From Amycolatopsis pittospori (GTDB taxonomy: Bacteria > Actinomycetota > Actinomycetes > Mycobacteriales > Pseudonocardiaceae): 64,000 nucleotides of DNA. The number at the start of each line of letters is the position of its first letter. The first letter of the stretch is position 1. The notes below the pieces were generated by a model. That model worked only from the letters and a program-made list of their open reading frames with translations. It was not told the DNA's origin and did not search any database. Positions 1 to 8,244 of this stretch are shown here, piece after piece. Position numbers and translations under genes: made by a program. Location: assembly GCF_013870525.1 (NCBI RefSeq), contig NZ_JACBXD010000001.1:124001-188000 (forward strand), in the 5' to 3' direction.

Positions 1-557
1 ACTGGGCGGCGGTGCGTGGCGCCGACATCCGGTTCGCCTCGGTCACCGTCAGCGAGAACACCAACTGGCGTGACGTCGCCGCGGAACGCAATCTGGCGGG
101 CGCGCAGCACGCCGGCATCCACACCGGCGCCCGGCACTACGCCCGTCCCGGCGCCGTCCACGATCAGGCCGACCATTTCGTCCGGACCGCAAGCGCGCTC
201 GGCGCCTTCGCGCCCGGTTCGCTCGCGCCGGCGCTCGAAGTCGAGGCGCCCAGCGTCGACGACCGGTTCATCAAGGCGTGGATCAAACACGTCAGGCACG
301 CGGCCCGCGTCGAACGCGTCCTGGTGTACGCCGGGCTCGACTGCTGGACGAACCGCCTGCACCCGGACAAATGGGCGGACAGCGAAGTGGTGTTGTGGCT
401 GGTCAGGCACAACGAGATCCCGGGTCGGCCGGGGTGGTTCCACTCCCGGCTGGGTCTGCATCAACACGGTTTCGGCACGGGACTGCCCGGAGTCGAAGGA
501 CCGATCGCGCAGGACGCCGTGGTCTATCCCTTCACGCTCGCGGACTTCCTCTTGTAG
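1..557 (+). CDS. GH25-like muramidase (lysozyme) domain protein, 5' end missing
   Basis: The open frame runs in from the left edge (first full codon at base 3) and ends at a TAG. The visible 184 residues follow the glycoside hydrolase 25 pattern: a W-A-A-V-R-G-A-D start, R-F-A-S-V-T-V-S-E in the place of the usual FA-x-VKATEG strand, then A-G-I-H-T-G-A-R-H-Y-A-R-P, and later V-L-V-Y-A-G and V-L-W-L-V. GH25 enzymes cleave the MurNAc-GlcNAc bond of peptidoglycan. The usual catalytic L-D-x-E reads L-E-V-E here, and the usual TEG reads SEN, so catalysis is uncertain and the protein may be a degenerate or carbohydrate-binding relative. The N-terminus, including the first catalytic Asp and any signal peptide, lies outside the window. 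Confidence 0.65.
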   Translation, partial: WAAVRGADIRFASVTVSENTNWRDVAAERNLAGAQHAGIHTGARHYARPGAVHDQADHFVRTASALGAFAPGSLAPALEVEAPSVDDRFIKAWIKHVRHAARVERVLVYAGLDCWTNRLHPDKWADSEVVLWLVRHNEIPGRPGWFHSRLGLHQHGFGTGLPGVEGPIAQDAVVYPFTLADFLL

Positions 558-686
558 GGATCCACCCGTGACGACGGGTGTGCGGCACGTCACCGAACCC
601 CTCGCCCGTGGTCGCGGTTGTCACTTTCCGGGCGGCGCGGGTTGCCTTTTCGCCCGGCCGGGCAGCGACAATGTCGCGTGCGGTTG

Positions 687-1955
687 ATGTGCCGGAAACT
701 GCGGACGGACGTCACGCCCGAGCGGGCGCTGGCGGCCCTCGGCGTCCGCGCCCGAGCACTCGGGCTCGCCCCGCCGGCGGCGCTTTGCGGAGATTGGTTC
801 TCGTCACGCGCGGTCATCGCGTTGAGCGCTTCGCTGACCCCCGTTCACGACGTGACCGAGGCGTTCGCCGTCCCCACTCGTCTTCCGCGAGTCCGCGACG
901 CGGTGCCCGGCGCAGTCGGGGGCGGCTGGTTCGGGTACCTCGGATATGACCTGACCGACCCATCGGGCCGTTCGGGCAGTCTTCCTCCGTCGGCCTGGGG
1001 CTGGGTCGACCGGGTGCTCCGGCTGGACACGGACGGTTCGTGGTGGTTCGAGGCGCTGCTTCCCGACCGCGATCCGGATCCGGCGGACGAGGTGTCCGAA
1101 CTGGAAACGTTGCTGACCGGACTTCCCGAAACGAAACCGTGGAGTTCAGGTCCGTTGTCGCGTCCGCTTCCGTCGGAGCACTACGACGCGGTCAAGGCAT
1201 GTGTGCACGCGATCGAGGCCGGCGAGTTGTTCCAAGCGAACATCTGCGCTCGCTTCACCGGAGGGTTCGACGGCGATCCAGTCTCGTTGTTCGCCGAAGG
1301 TGTGCGCCTGCTGCGTGCCCGGCGGGCCGCCTTCCTTGCCGGCGAATGGGGCTCTGTCGTCTCGTTCTCCCCCGAGCTTTTCCTTGCCAGGCAAGGACGG
1401 CAGGTGCGGTCGACGCCGATCAAGGGCACACTTCCGCGCCGGAACGCCGCCGACGAACATCTCGCGCGGCGCCTGCGGGAATCCACCAAGGACGTCGCCG
1501 AGAACGTGATGATCACCGATCTCGTCCGCAACGACCTCGGCCGGGTGTGCGCCACCGGCAGTGTTCGCGTTCCGGAACTGCTCAAGGTCCGGCCGGCGCC
1601 CGGGGTTTGGCATCTCGAGTCCACTGTGGAGGGCCTGCTCGCCGACGGGGTCGACGACGCGGACCTGCTCGCGGCCACGTTCCCGCCGGGTTCGGTGACC
1701 GGCGCGCCGAAGATCCGGGCGCTGGACCTGATCGCCGAACTCGAACCCACGGGGCGTGGCGTCTACACAGGTGCGATCGGGCTGGCTTCACCGATCGCCG
1801 GACTGGAACTGAACGTCGCGATCAGAACCTTCGAAATCCACGACGGCACGATCGCGCTGGGAGTCGGCGGCGGGATCACCGCCGACTCCGACAGCGAAGC
1901 GGAATGGCAGGAATGCCTGCACAAGTCCGCTCCGCTGGAGCGACTTCTCGGCTGA
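687..1955 (+). CDS. pabB: Aminodeoxychorismate synthase component I
   Basis: Chorismate-binding enzyme of folate biosynthesis: it aminates chorismate to 4-amino-4-deoxychorismate with a PabA glutaminase partner. The C-terminal two thirds carry the family signature: P-I-K-G-T (about residues 244-248), E-N-V-M-I-T-D-L-V-R-N-D-L-G (about 272-285) and P-P-G-S-V-T-G-A-P-K. The PIKGT Lys distinguishes PabB-type enzymes from TrpE, which has PIAGT. I chose ATG 687 (422 aa); a GTG at 678 is possible, and the open frame extends to 618 without homology-like sequence. No PabA is fused or adjacent. The gene is single, ending one base before the convergent quinone reductase gene. Confidence 0.85.
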   Translation: MCRKLRTDVTPERALAALGVRARALGLAPPAALCGDWFSSRAVIALSASLTPVHDVTEAFAVPTRLPRVRDAVPGAVGGGWFGYLGYDLTDPSGRSGSLPPSAWGWVDRVLRLDTDGSWWFEALLPDRDPDPADEVSELETLLTGLPETKPWSSGPLSRPLPSEHYDAVKACVHAIEAGELFQANICARFTGGFDGDPVSLFAEGVRLLRARRAAFLAGEWGSVVSFSPELFLARQGRQVRSTPIKGTLPRRNAADEHLARRLRESTKDVAENVMITDLVRNDLGRVCATGSVRVPELLKVRPAPGVWHLESTVEGLLADGVDDADLLAATFPPGSVTGAPKIRALDLIAELEPTGRGVYTGAIGLASPIAGLELNVAIRTFEIHDGTIALGVGGGITADSDSEAEWQECLHKSAPLERLLG

Positions 1956-1956
1956 A

Positions 1957-2916
1957 TTACTTGGTGGGGTCCAGAAGGAGCTTGCCCGTCGTACCACGCG
2001 AACGCAGGGCCTCGTGGGCTGTGCGTGCGTCGGACAGGGCGTATTCGCCACCGGCGATGGCGCGGATCTGGCCCGCGAGTGCCAGTGAGAAGAGTTCGTC
2101 GAGCGCGTGGCCGAACACGTTTCCGGGAAGTTTGAAGGCGTGCGGCAGCCACATCCCGGACACGGTGGTGCTGTGCCCGAGGAGGTTGCGGGCTTCGATC
2201 GGCTTCGGCTGCTTGCGGCTGGCCATGCCGTAGAACGCGAGCCGCCCGAACGGCGCGAGCGCGGCGATGCTCTGGTCCGTGACCGTGCCGCCGGTCATGT
2301 CGAGGACGATGTCGACGCGCTTGCCGCCGTTCGCCTCACGAAGCGCGTCGGTCATGTTCTCGGCACGGGAGTCGATGGCGACGTCCGCGCCGAGTTCGAG
2401 GGCGAGGGCGCGCTTCTCGTCGCTGCTGGCGGTCGCGATGACGCGGCCCGCTCCCCATGCCTTCGCGAGCTGGACGGCGATGGAGCCGACCCCGCCCGCC
2501 GCGGCGTGCACGACGACGGATTCGCCGGCTTCGAGGTGCGCGTTCTTGCGCAGCAGCAGGTGGGCGGTGGTGCCCTGGACGATGAAGGACAGCGCGGTCA
2601 GATCGTCGATGCCGTCGGGCACGTCGAAGCTGGTGACCTGGTCCGCCACCGCGCGCTCGGCGTAACCGCCGCCGCCGTTGAGCAGTGCGACGACCCGCTT
2701 GCCCTCGTCAGTGCGTCCGACGACCTCGCCACCGGGCACGAGCGGAAGCTTGCTGGGCGCGAGATAGGAGTTCTCGGCCTGGTGCGTGTCGGCGTAGTTG
2801 ACGCCGATCCGGTCGACCTCGATGAGCAGCTGACCGGGGCCGGGCACGGGGTCGGGCAGATCGACGAGGTTGAGCACCTCGGGTCCACCGAATTCGGTCA
2901 CCTGTACTGCGCGCAT
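1957..2916 (-). CDS. NADPH:quinone reductase, zinc-free MDR family
   Basis: A 319-residue medium-chain dehydrogenase/reductase. It opens M-R-A-V-Q-V-T-E-F-G-G-P-E-V-L, typical of quinone oxidoreductases, and contains the Rossmann motif A-A-A-G-G-V-G-S-I-A near residue 142. The Cys/His ligands of zinc alcohol dehydrogenases are absent, so NAD(P)H-dependent reduction of quinones or enones is expected. The start at 2916 is set by a strong GAGGAGG ribosome site. The gene is divergent from a QsdR/TetR-like regulator, and two matching dyad operators lie in the gap, so it is probably repressed by that regulator. The substrate cannot be told from sequence. Confidence 0.85.
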   Translation of the reverse strand: MRAVQVTEFGGPEVLNLVDLPDPVPGPGQLLIEVDRIGVNYADTHQAENSYLAPSKLPLVPGGEVVGRTDEGKRVVALLNGGGGYAERAVADQVTSFDVPDGIDDLTALSFIVQGTTAHLLLRKNAHLEAGESVVVHAAAGGVGSIAVQLAKAWGAGRVIATASSDEKRALALELGADVAIDSRAENMTDALREANGGKRVDIVLDMTGGTVTDQSIAALAPFGRLAFYGMASRKQPKPIEARNLLGHSTTVSGMWLPHAFKLPGNVFGHALDELFSLALAGQIRAIAGGEYALSDARTAHEALRSRGTTGKLLLDPTK

Positions 2917-2936
2917 TCGTATCCTCCTCGTCGAGA

Positions 2937-2988
2937 TGAGACATTCTTGCATATGTCTCATCCGTGAGACGTACCGTGATATGTTTCA
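2937..2988. promoter_or_regulatory. Two tandem dyad operators between quinone reductase and its regulator
   Basis: Site 1 is TGAGACAT (2937-2944), 8 bases, then ATGTCTCA (2953-2960), a perfect dyad. Site 2 is TGAGACGT (2965-2972), 8 bases, then ATGTTTCA (2981-2988), the same dyad with mismatches. Equal arm length and spacing, 28 bp apart, argue for one regulator binding both sites, most likely the adjacent TetR-type protein. Site 2 overlaps the putative -10 box of that regulator gene (TATGTT, 2980-2985), which fits autorepression. Confidence 0.75.
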
Positions 2989-2991
2989 CTC

Positions 2992-3570
2992 ATCGGAACC
3001 GCACTTGAACGCCAGCTGACTTCGCCGCGCCCGGACCCCGTACGGGCGTTCACGATCGCGCGCGCCTGGTTTCTCGACGGACGCCGGGTGGACATGCGTG
3101 AGCTCGCGGGAGAACTGGGGATCAGCCGCGCCACGCTGCATCGCTGGGTCGGCGGCCGGGACCAGTTGCTCGGCGAGATCCTGTGGTCGATGACCATGGA
3201 GGTCTTCGAGGCGCGCGCTTCCGGCAGGCTAGGGCGCGGCGCGGAGGGGATCGCCGACCTGATCGGCACGTTCGTCCGGACCGTGAACGGTTCGAAGCCG
3301 TTCCGGGAGTTCCTGCGCAACGAGCCAGAGCGGGCGCTGCGGATCCTGACGACGAAGGCCAGCGTGGTGCAGAGCCGGGCGATCGCGAAGATGTGCGGCT
3401 TCCTGGACGAGGAGGTCGCGGCTGGGCTGCTCACCCCGCCGTTGCCGGTCGAAGACCTGGCCTACCTGCTGGTGCGGATCGGCGAGTCCTTCATCTACAC
3501 GGATGTCATCACCGGCGCCGAGCCCGATGCCGAAAAGGCACACGCGGCGGCGACGGCCCTGCTTTCCTGA
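2992..3570 (+). CDS. TetR/QsdR-family transcriptional regulator with uncertain, possibly non-canonical start
   Basis: The HTH reads R-R-V-D-M-R-E-L-A-G-E-L-G-I-S-R-A-T-L-H-R-W-V, as in QsdR-type TetR repressors, followed by an all-helical ligand domain. The first canonical in-frame starts are GTG 3082 and ATG 3088, but both would remove the first helix of the DNA-binding domain. The family-like stretch (P-D-P-V-R-A-F-T-I-A-R-A-W-F-L-D-G) continues upstream in the same frame back to about 3010, and an in-frame TGA sits at 2977. A -10-like TATGTT followed by six bases leads to an ATC codon at 2992, giving 192 aa, a normal family length. I therefore annotate 2992 as a probable leaderless ATC start; an ancestral ATG lost by mutation is an alternative. 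It likely represses the divergent quinone reductase. Confidence 0.6.
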   Translation: MGTALERQLTSPRPDPVRAFTIARAWFLDGRRVDMRELAGELGISRATLHRWVGGRDQLLGEILWSMTMEVFEARASGRLGRGAEGIADLIGTFVRTVNGSKPFREFLRNEPERALRILTTKASVVQSRAIAKMCGFLDEEVAAGLLTPPLPVEDLAYLLVRIGESFIYTDVITGAEPDAEKAHAAATALLS

Positions 3571-3574
3571 CCGA

Positions 3575-4408
3575 TCACTTGCGCGAAGCGAGAACGGCGT
3601 CGTAGAGCTCCTTCTTGGACACTCCCGTGGCCTCGGCGACCTCGGCGGCGGCCGACTTGAGGCGTTCGCCGGAGGCGACCCGCGACGAGACTTCCGAAAC
3701 CAGATCCGCGACGCTCACCGAACGCGGGGGCGCGCCCGAGAGAACGACGGTGATCTCGCCCTTGACCCCCTCGGCGGCCCAAGCGGCCAGGTCGGGGAGG
3801 GTGCCGCGCTTGACTTCTTCGTACGTTTTCGTCAGTTCGCGGCAGACGGCGGCACGGCGCTCGGAGCCCAGGACCTCGGCAGCGTCGGCGAGGGTGCTCG
3901 CCAGACGGTGGGGCGACTCGAAGAACACGGCGGTCCGGGGCTCGTCCTTCAGCGAACCGAGCCACTTCGCGCGTTCGCCGGGCTTGCGCGGGGCGAATCC
4001 TTCGAAACAGAACCGGTCGCACGGTAGGCCGGACAACGCGAGGGCCGTGGTCACCGCGGATGGGCCAGGCAGGCAGGTTACCGGTACTTCCGCCTCGACG
4101 CAGGCCGCCACCAGACGGAAGCCGGGGTCCGAGACGCTAGGCATCCCGGCGTCGGTCACCAACACGACCGTCTCGCCCGCTCGCAGCGATTCCAGCAACT
4201 TCGGCAGGCGGGCGGTCTCGACGTCTTCATAGAAGCTGACGACGCGCCCCGTCGGCGACACGTCGAGGGCGGAGGTGAGCGAACGGAGGCGCCGGGTGTC
4301 CTCGGCGGCGATCACGTCGGCCGTCGCGAGGGCTTCGGAAAGGCGTGGCGAAGCGTCACGGACGTCTCCGAGCGGGGTGGCTGCCAGCACGAGGCGTCCT
4401 TCGGTCAT
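3575..4408 (-). CDS. rsmI: 16S rRNA (cytidine(1402)-2'-O)-methyltransferase
   Basis: Full-length (277 aa) RsmI, an SAM-dependent enzyme of the tetrapyrrole-methylase fold that 2'-O-methylates C1402 in the ribosomal decoding centre. Visible signatures: A-T-P-L-G-D-V-R-D-A-S-P near the N-terminus, A-A-E-D-T-R-R-L, V-T-D-A-G-M-P-S-V-S-D-P-G (about 85-97), L-P-G-P-S-A-V-T-T-A-L-A-L-S-G-L-P and F-E-S-P-H-R-L. It is divergent from the protein O-mannosyltransferase gene, an arrangement common in actinobacteria. It starts ATG at 4408. Confidence 0.93.
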   Translation of the reverse strand: MTEGRLVLAATPLGDVRDASPRLSEALATADVIAAEDTRRLRSLTSALDVSPTGRVVSFYEDVETARLPKLLESLRAGETVVLVTDAGMPSVSDPGFRLVAACVEAEVPVTCLPGPSAVTTALALSGLPCDRFCFEGFAPRKPGERAKWLGSLKDEPRTAVFFESPHRLASTLADAAEVLGSERRAAVCRELTKTYEEVKRGTLPDLAAWAAEGVKGEITVVLSGAPPRSVSVADLVSEVSSRVASGERLKSAAAEVAEATGVSKKELYDAVLASRK

Positions 4409-4462
4409 TCCCGAAGGTTAACCGGTTCCCAGATCCGGACACCGAGTTCACTCTCGCGCCCG

Positions 4463-4468
4463 TAGGAT
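4463..4468 (+). promoter_or_regulatory. -10 box (TAGGAT) for a leaderless mannosyltransferase transcript
   Basis: TAGGAT fits the actinobacterial TANNNT -10 consensus and lies eight bases before the GTG at 4477. This spacing is typical of transcripts starting at the start codon. No convincing -35 is seen. Confidence 0.5.
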
Positions 4469-4476
4469 CAGCCCCC

Positions 4477-6048
4477 GTGACCGCGCTCCTGACCCGTGAC
4501 GACGAGAGCATGCGGCCTGATCCGGTCGACACGCTCCGGCCACCGAGCGACCGGGAGGCCACCCTCCTCGGCCGAGGCATGCCGACCGACCGCCTACGCG
4601 GCTGGGTCGTCACGCTGGTGCTGACGCTCATCGGCGGCATCGTACGAATCCAGAACCTGGGCACGCCCACCGACAAGGGCACCCCCGTCTTCGACGAGAA
4701 GCACTACGTCCCGCAGGCCTGGCAGATGCTGCGCAACGGCGGTTACGAAGACAACTACGGCTACGAGCTGATCGTGCACCCGCCGCTGGCGAAGCACCTC
4801 ATCGCGATCGGCGAATGGTTCTTCGGTTACAACGCCTGGGGCTGGCGGATCATGCCGGCGCTGGCGGGCACGCTGATCGTTTTCCTCACCATCCGGGTCG
4901 CCCGCCGTCTCACCCGCTCGACGCTGCTCGGTGCGGTCGCCGGGATCCTGGTGATCAGCGACGGCGTGCTGCATCTGCAGTCGCGGATGGGCATGCTCGA
5001 CATCTTCATCGCGGTGTTCGTGCTCGCCGCGTTCGCCTGCGTGCTGTGCGACCGCGACCAGGTGCGGCGGCGGCTGGCCGTCGCCGTCCGCGAGGGCTGG
5101 GTCAACGAGTCCCGGTTCGGCCCGAAGCTGGGCTTCCGCTGGTGGCGGTTCGCCGGCGGCCTGATGATCGGCCTCACCTTCGGCGTCAAATGGTCGGCGC
5201 TGTACTACATCGCCGCGTTCGGACTGCTCACCGTGTTCTTCGACGTCGCGGCCCGCCGCGCCGCCGGGGTGCAGCGGCCGTGGGTCGGCACGCTGCGCCG
5301 CGACGTGCTGCCCGCGCTGTGGGCGATCGTCGTGATCCCGATCCTGGTGTACCTAGCCTGCTATTGGGCCTGGTTCGCGAGCGAGACCGCCACCGACCGC
5401 AACTACGTGGCGATCAAGGACATCGACCCCGGTATGTGGGCGTGGTTGCCGCCCGCGCTGCGGTCGCTCGGCGACTACTCGATGAACGTCCTCGACTTCC
5501 ACGCCAACCTGGTCACCCCCAAGGACAAACCACATCCCTGGGAATCCAAGCCGTGGACCTGGCCGATGGGGCTGCGGCCGATGCTCTACGCCTACGCGGG
5601 CGGTTCCGAAGCGACCGGCTGCGGCGAGTCGACCTGCGTGCGGGCGACGATGCTGATCGGGACACCGGCGATGTGGTGGCTGGCCCTGCCGATGCTGGGC
5701 TGGAGCCTGTGGCGGTCGTTCTTCCGCATGGACTGGCGGTACGCGGCCGTGCTCGTCGGCTACTTCGCCGGCTACCTGCCCTGGTTCACCAACCTCGACC
5801 GCCAGATGTACTACTTCTACGCGACGCCGCTCTCGCCGTTCTTGATCCTCGGGTTGACCTTGGTCCTGGGTCAGATCCTCGGCAGCGCGAAACGCGGATT
5901 CGAACGGCGGGGAACAGGCATGCTCGTCGTCGCCCTCTACGTGGGGCTCGTCGTGGCCAACTTCGCCTGGCTGTGGCCGATCCTCAACGGCAACGCGATC
6001 ACCAACGAACACTGGAACGCGGAGCTGTGGCTTCCGTCCTGGAAGTGA
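4477..6048 (+). CDS. pmt: Dolichyl-phosphate-mannose--protein mannosyltransferase (GT39)
   Basis: Multi-spanning membrane GT-C enzyme that moves mannose from polyprenyl-phosphate-mannose to Ser/Thr of secreted proteins on the outer face of the membrane. The DE motif in the first external loop is visible (V-F-D-E-K-H-Y-V-P-Q, about residues 71-80), followed by H-P-P-L-A-K and many hydrophobic segments through the C-terminus (D-R-Q-M-Y-Y-F-Y-A near the end), as in Rv1002c-like Pmt proteins. GTG 4477 (523 aa) is preferred because of the TAGGAT box; ATG 4510 is a possible alternative. The frame remains open upstream to 4345, but that part overlaps rsmI and is not protein-like. The enzyme is likely responsible for O-mannosylating lipoproteins such as those encoded nearby. 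Confidence 0.9.
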   Translation: MTALLTRDDESMRPDPVDTLRPPSDREATLLGRGMPTDRLRGWVVTLVLTLIGGIVRIQNLGTPTDKGTPVFDEKHYVPQAWQMLRNGGYEDNYGYELIVHPPLAKHLIAIGEWFFGYNAWGWRIMPALAGTLIVFLTIRVARRLTRSTLLGAVAGILVISDGVLHLQSRMGMLDIFIAVFVLAAFACVLCDRDQVRRRLAVAVREGWVNESRFGPKLGFRWWRFAGGLMIGLTFGVKWSALYYIAAFGLLTVFFDVAARRAAGVQRPWVGTLRRDVLPALWAIVVIPILVYLACYWAWFASETATDRNYVAIKDIDPGMWAWLPPALRSLGDYSMNVLDFHANLVTPKDKPHPWESKPWTWPMGLRPMLYAYAGGSEATGCGESTCVRATMLIGTPAMWWLALPMLGWSLWRSFFRMDWRYAAVLVGYFAGYLPWFTNLDRQMYYFYATPLSPFLILGLTLVLGQILGSAKRGFERRGTGMLVVALYVGLVVANFAWLWPILNGNAITNEHWNAELWLPSWK

Positions 6049-6131
6049 CCCCGATCGGTTGACGCAAGACCCAGCGAGACGCCGTAAAGCGGCTTAGACT
6101 CCTGTCCGAATTAAGGATCTGGGGGTCCATC

Positions 6132-7184
6132 ATGTCTCGTTGGCCGTATTTCGTGGCCATTGCCTTGCTGCTCACCGGGTGCTCGAGCGCCATCGACGGG
6201 AAGGCCTTCCGCGAAGGCGCCGCACCCGCCGCGAGCAGTGACGGCGAATCGAAGTATCCGCAGTACAAACCGCCCGCCGACGGGTCGGGTTTCAGCGCTC
6301 AAGTGCTCGACCAGCCGCTCGCCCTGCCCGTCGTTCAGAGTGACGAGGGCTGCGCGTGGCAGGATTCGATCAAGGCGGAGCTGCAACCGCTCGGTCTCGT
6401 GAGCACCAAGGCCTCGCTCAGCGGTTGCCAGTTCGTGTTCCCGAACAACAAGGGCGCACAAGTGCACGCCTATCACCCGTACGGCTGGGTCACGCAGGAC
6501 TCACCGGTGATGGAGCCGGTGGAGATCGCCGGGTTCAAGGGGCGGACCTACGCCTTCGACCCGGAACCGGCGACGTTCTGTTCCGTGAACATGGACGTCC
6601 GCGCCTACGCCTCGATCGCCGTCGACGCTTACGACATCGGGAGCGACGAAGGAGGCGTTCGCGCCGAGCACTGCGAACTGGCGAAGAAAGTCGCCGAAGT
6701 GGTGCTGAAGAAGTTCGTGCCGCTCGCCGGCGGGAAGCCGGCACCGGGCACCGTTCAGGAGCCGCCCGCGGAGGCACTGAAGGACGCGGACGTCTGCGAG
6801 GTCGTCAAGTTCACTCACGCGAACTACGCCGGCGTCAACGCGGGCCGCGAAGGCGCGCAGAAGGGCGAGAGCCCGCTGGGGCCGACCTGTACTCACGAAG
6901 TCGCCTACGCGAAGGTCGTCGGGATGTATACGACCGGCACCGGCGGCCTCGAAGCCGTGCCACCGAAAGCGGGCGCGGACGTGCGAAACGGAAAGTTCGG
7001 CACACTCAAGGCCCGGTTCGAGCAGACCGAGGAGACCTGTGCCCTGAGTGTCCAGCTCGGCAACGGTCAGGTCGTGCAGGTCGACTTCGTCGGCAAGAAG
7101 AAGGAAGCGATGAGCCGGACCTGCGTCTCCGCCCAGCTCGTCCTGTCGGTGTCGGTGCTGTCACTGATCACCGGAGAATCTTGA
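6132..7184 (+). CDS. Secreted lipoprotein, DUF3558-like
   Basis: The N-terminus is a lipoprotein signal: M-S-R-W-P then a hydrophobic stretch ending in the lipobox L-L-T-G-C (Cys 17). The mature part (about 334 aa) contains several Cys residues and two similar halves, each with a Cys near its start (E-G-C-A-W-Q and D-V-C-E-V-V), reminiscent of DUF3558-type actinomycete lipoproteins; family assignment is tentative. It probably stays anchored on the outer membrane face; function unknown. A GGGGG ribosome site precedes ATG 6132 and a TAGACT -10-like box lies at about 6092. Its 3' end overlaps the convergent permease gene by 17 bp. Confidence 0.7.
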   Translation: MSRWPYFVAIALLLTGCSSAIDGKAFREGAAPAASSDGESKYPQYKPPADGSGFSAQVLDQPLALPVVQSDEGCAWQDSIKAELQPLGLVSTKASLSGCQFVFPNNKGAQVHAYHPYGWVTQDSPVMEPVEIAGFKGRTYAFDPEPATFCSVNMDVRAYASIAVDAYDIGSDEGGVRAEHCELAKKVAEVVLKKFVPLAGGKPAPGTVQEPPAEALKDADVCEVVKFTHANYAGVNAGREGAQKGESPLGPTCTHEVAYAKVVGMYTTGTGGLEAVPPKAGADVRNGKFGTLKARFEQTEETCALSVQLGNGQVVQVDFVGKKKEAMSRTCVSAQLVLSVSVLSLITGES

Positions 7185-8088
7185 GGCGAGCACGGGCGAA
7201 GACCCCGGCCGCGACCAGCGCGGTGATCGCGACGATGCAGACGAGTGACACCGCCGACGGCCGCAGCCGGGGATCCGGCAGCTGAAGGAGCAGCGCGAAC
7301 ACCGGCGACAGGGTCGTGATCAGTGCCGCGGTGATCGGTTCGGTGTGCCGTACGCCGACCTGGAACAGGTACATCGGCAAGGCCACCCCGATCACCGCGA
7401 GCACGGCCGACGGCAAGAACGCTTCACCGAGCCGGGGCGTTTCGTCGAGAGCGGTGAAGGTCCAGCCGATCGCGATGATCAACCAGAACCGGGTGGCGAG
7501 CACGGAGCGCGGACTGGCACCGGCGTCGCTGAGGCGCTTCGAGAACATCACGTTGCCGGTGGACGCTAGTCCGCACACGAGGGTGAGAACGATGCCGAGG
7601 ACGACTTCGGCGGCGGGGCGCTCGCCGACACCGCTGTGCCCGGCGAGGGACGCCCAGACCAGCACGACGAGCAGACCGCAGATACCGACAGCCGTGGCGA
7701 TCTCCGCGCGCAGGACCACGCTGCCTCGGCGGAGGAACGACCCCAGCAGCACCGTCAGCACGGGGCCGATCGCCAGACTGATCACGTTGACGATGGCGGG
7801 CTCGAGGAACTTGAGCGCGTACAACATGCTCAGCCAGGTGACCGCGGTGGTGACGTTGATGGCGAGGACGTCGGTGCGCTGCTCACGGAACGGGCTCAAA
7901 GCGGACGGCAGCCCTCGCCTCACGACTTCGGTGCCGAAGAAGAACGCCGCCGCGAGACTGAGCGAAATCGCCGCGACGCTGAGCGGACTGAAAGTCTGGA
8001 CTTGGTTCCCGGCGTAAACGTCGAGCGTCGCGGTGAACACTGCGAAAGCCACCAAAGGCATCAACCCCGCACGCGCGTCCGTCGTCAT
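7168..8088 (-). CDS. DMT-superfamily (EamA-type) permease
   Basis: A 306-residue protein made almost entirely of about ten hydrophobic helices, with the internal EamA repeat expected of drug/metabolite transporters; a second-half signature G-V-A-L-P-M-Y-L-F-Q-V-G-V is visible. Substrate unknown. The start at 8088 follows a GGGGGAGAG ribosome site; an in-frame ATG at 8106 is less likely. The upstream gap contains a long AT-rich dyad that may control it. It is convergent with the lipoprotein gene 6132-7184. Confidence 0.8.
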   Translation of the reverse strand: MTTDARAGLMPLVAFAVFTATLDVYAGNQVQTFSPLSVAAISLSLAAAFFFGTEVVRRGLPSALSPFREQRTDVLAINVTTAVTWLSMLYALKFLEPAIVNVISLAIGPVLTVLLGSFLRRGSVVLRAEIATAVGICGLLVVLVWASLAGHSGVGERPAAEVVLGIVLTLVCGLASTGNVMFSKRLSDAGASPRSVLATRFWLIIAIGWTFTALDETPRLGEAFLPSAVLAVIGVALPMYLFQVGVRHTEPITAALITTLSPVFALLLQLPDPRLRPSAVSLVCIVAITALVAAGVFARARLKILR

Positions 8089-8101
8089 CTCTCCCCCAGT
8101 T

Positions 8102-8134
8102 TGCATGTACGTACATCTAATGTAGATGCATGCA
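8102..8134. promoter_or_regulatory. AT-rich nested palindromes upstream of the DMT permease
   Basis: The stretch holds a 12-bp perfect palindrome ATGTACGTACAT and an overlapping dyad CATCTA-ATG-TAGATG, and is bounded by TGCATG and CATGCA. In a GC-rich genome this AT-rich symmetric block next to a permease start is a good operator candidate. The regulator is not identifiable in the neighbourhood. Confidence 0.5.
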
Positions 8135-8244
8135 GATATTTTCAGCGGGCGGACTACCCGTCAAGGTCGGATTTCCCGATTCGACTGTGACACTTGGGGT
8201 CTAGTTGTTACTCTCCCCTGGTCAGTAGCAATACGACAGGGGGC

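Noticed and set aside
2981..3019. ATG 2981 as start of the QsdR-like regulator
   Set aside because: It is in another frame and meets a TGA after 12 codons. Only a frameshift error would make it valid.
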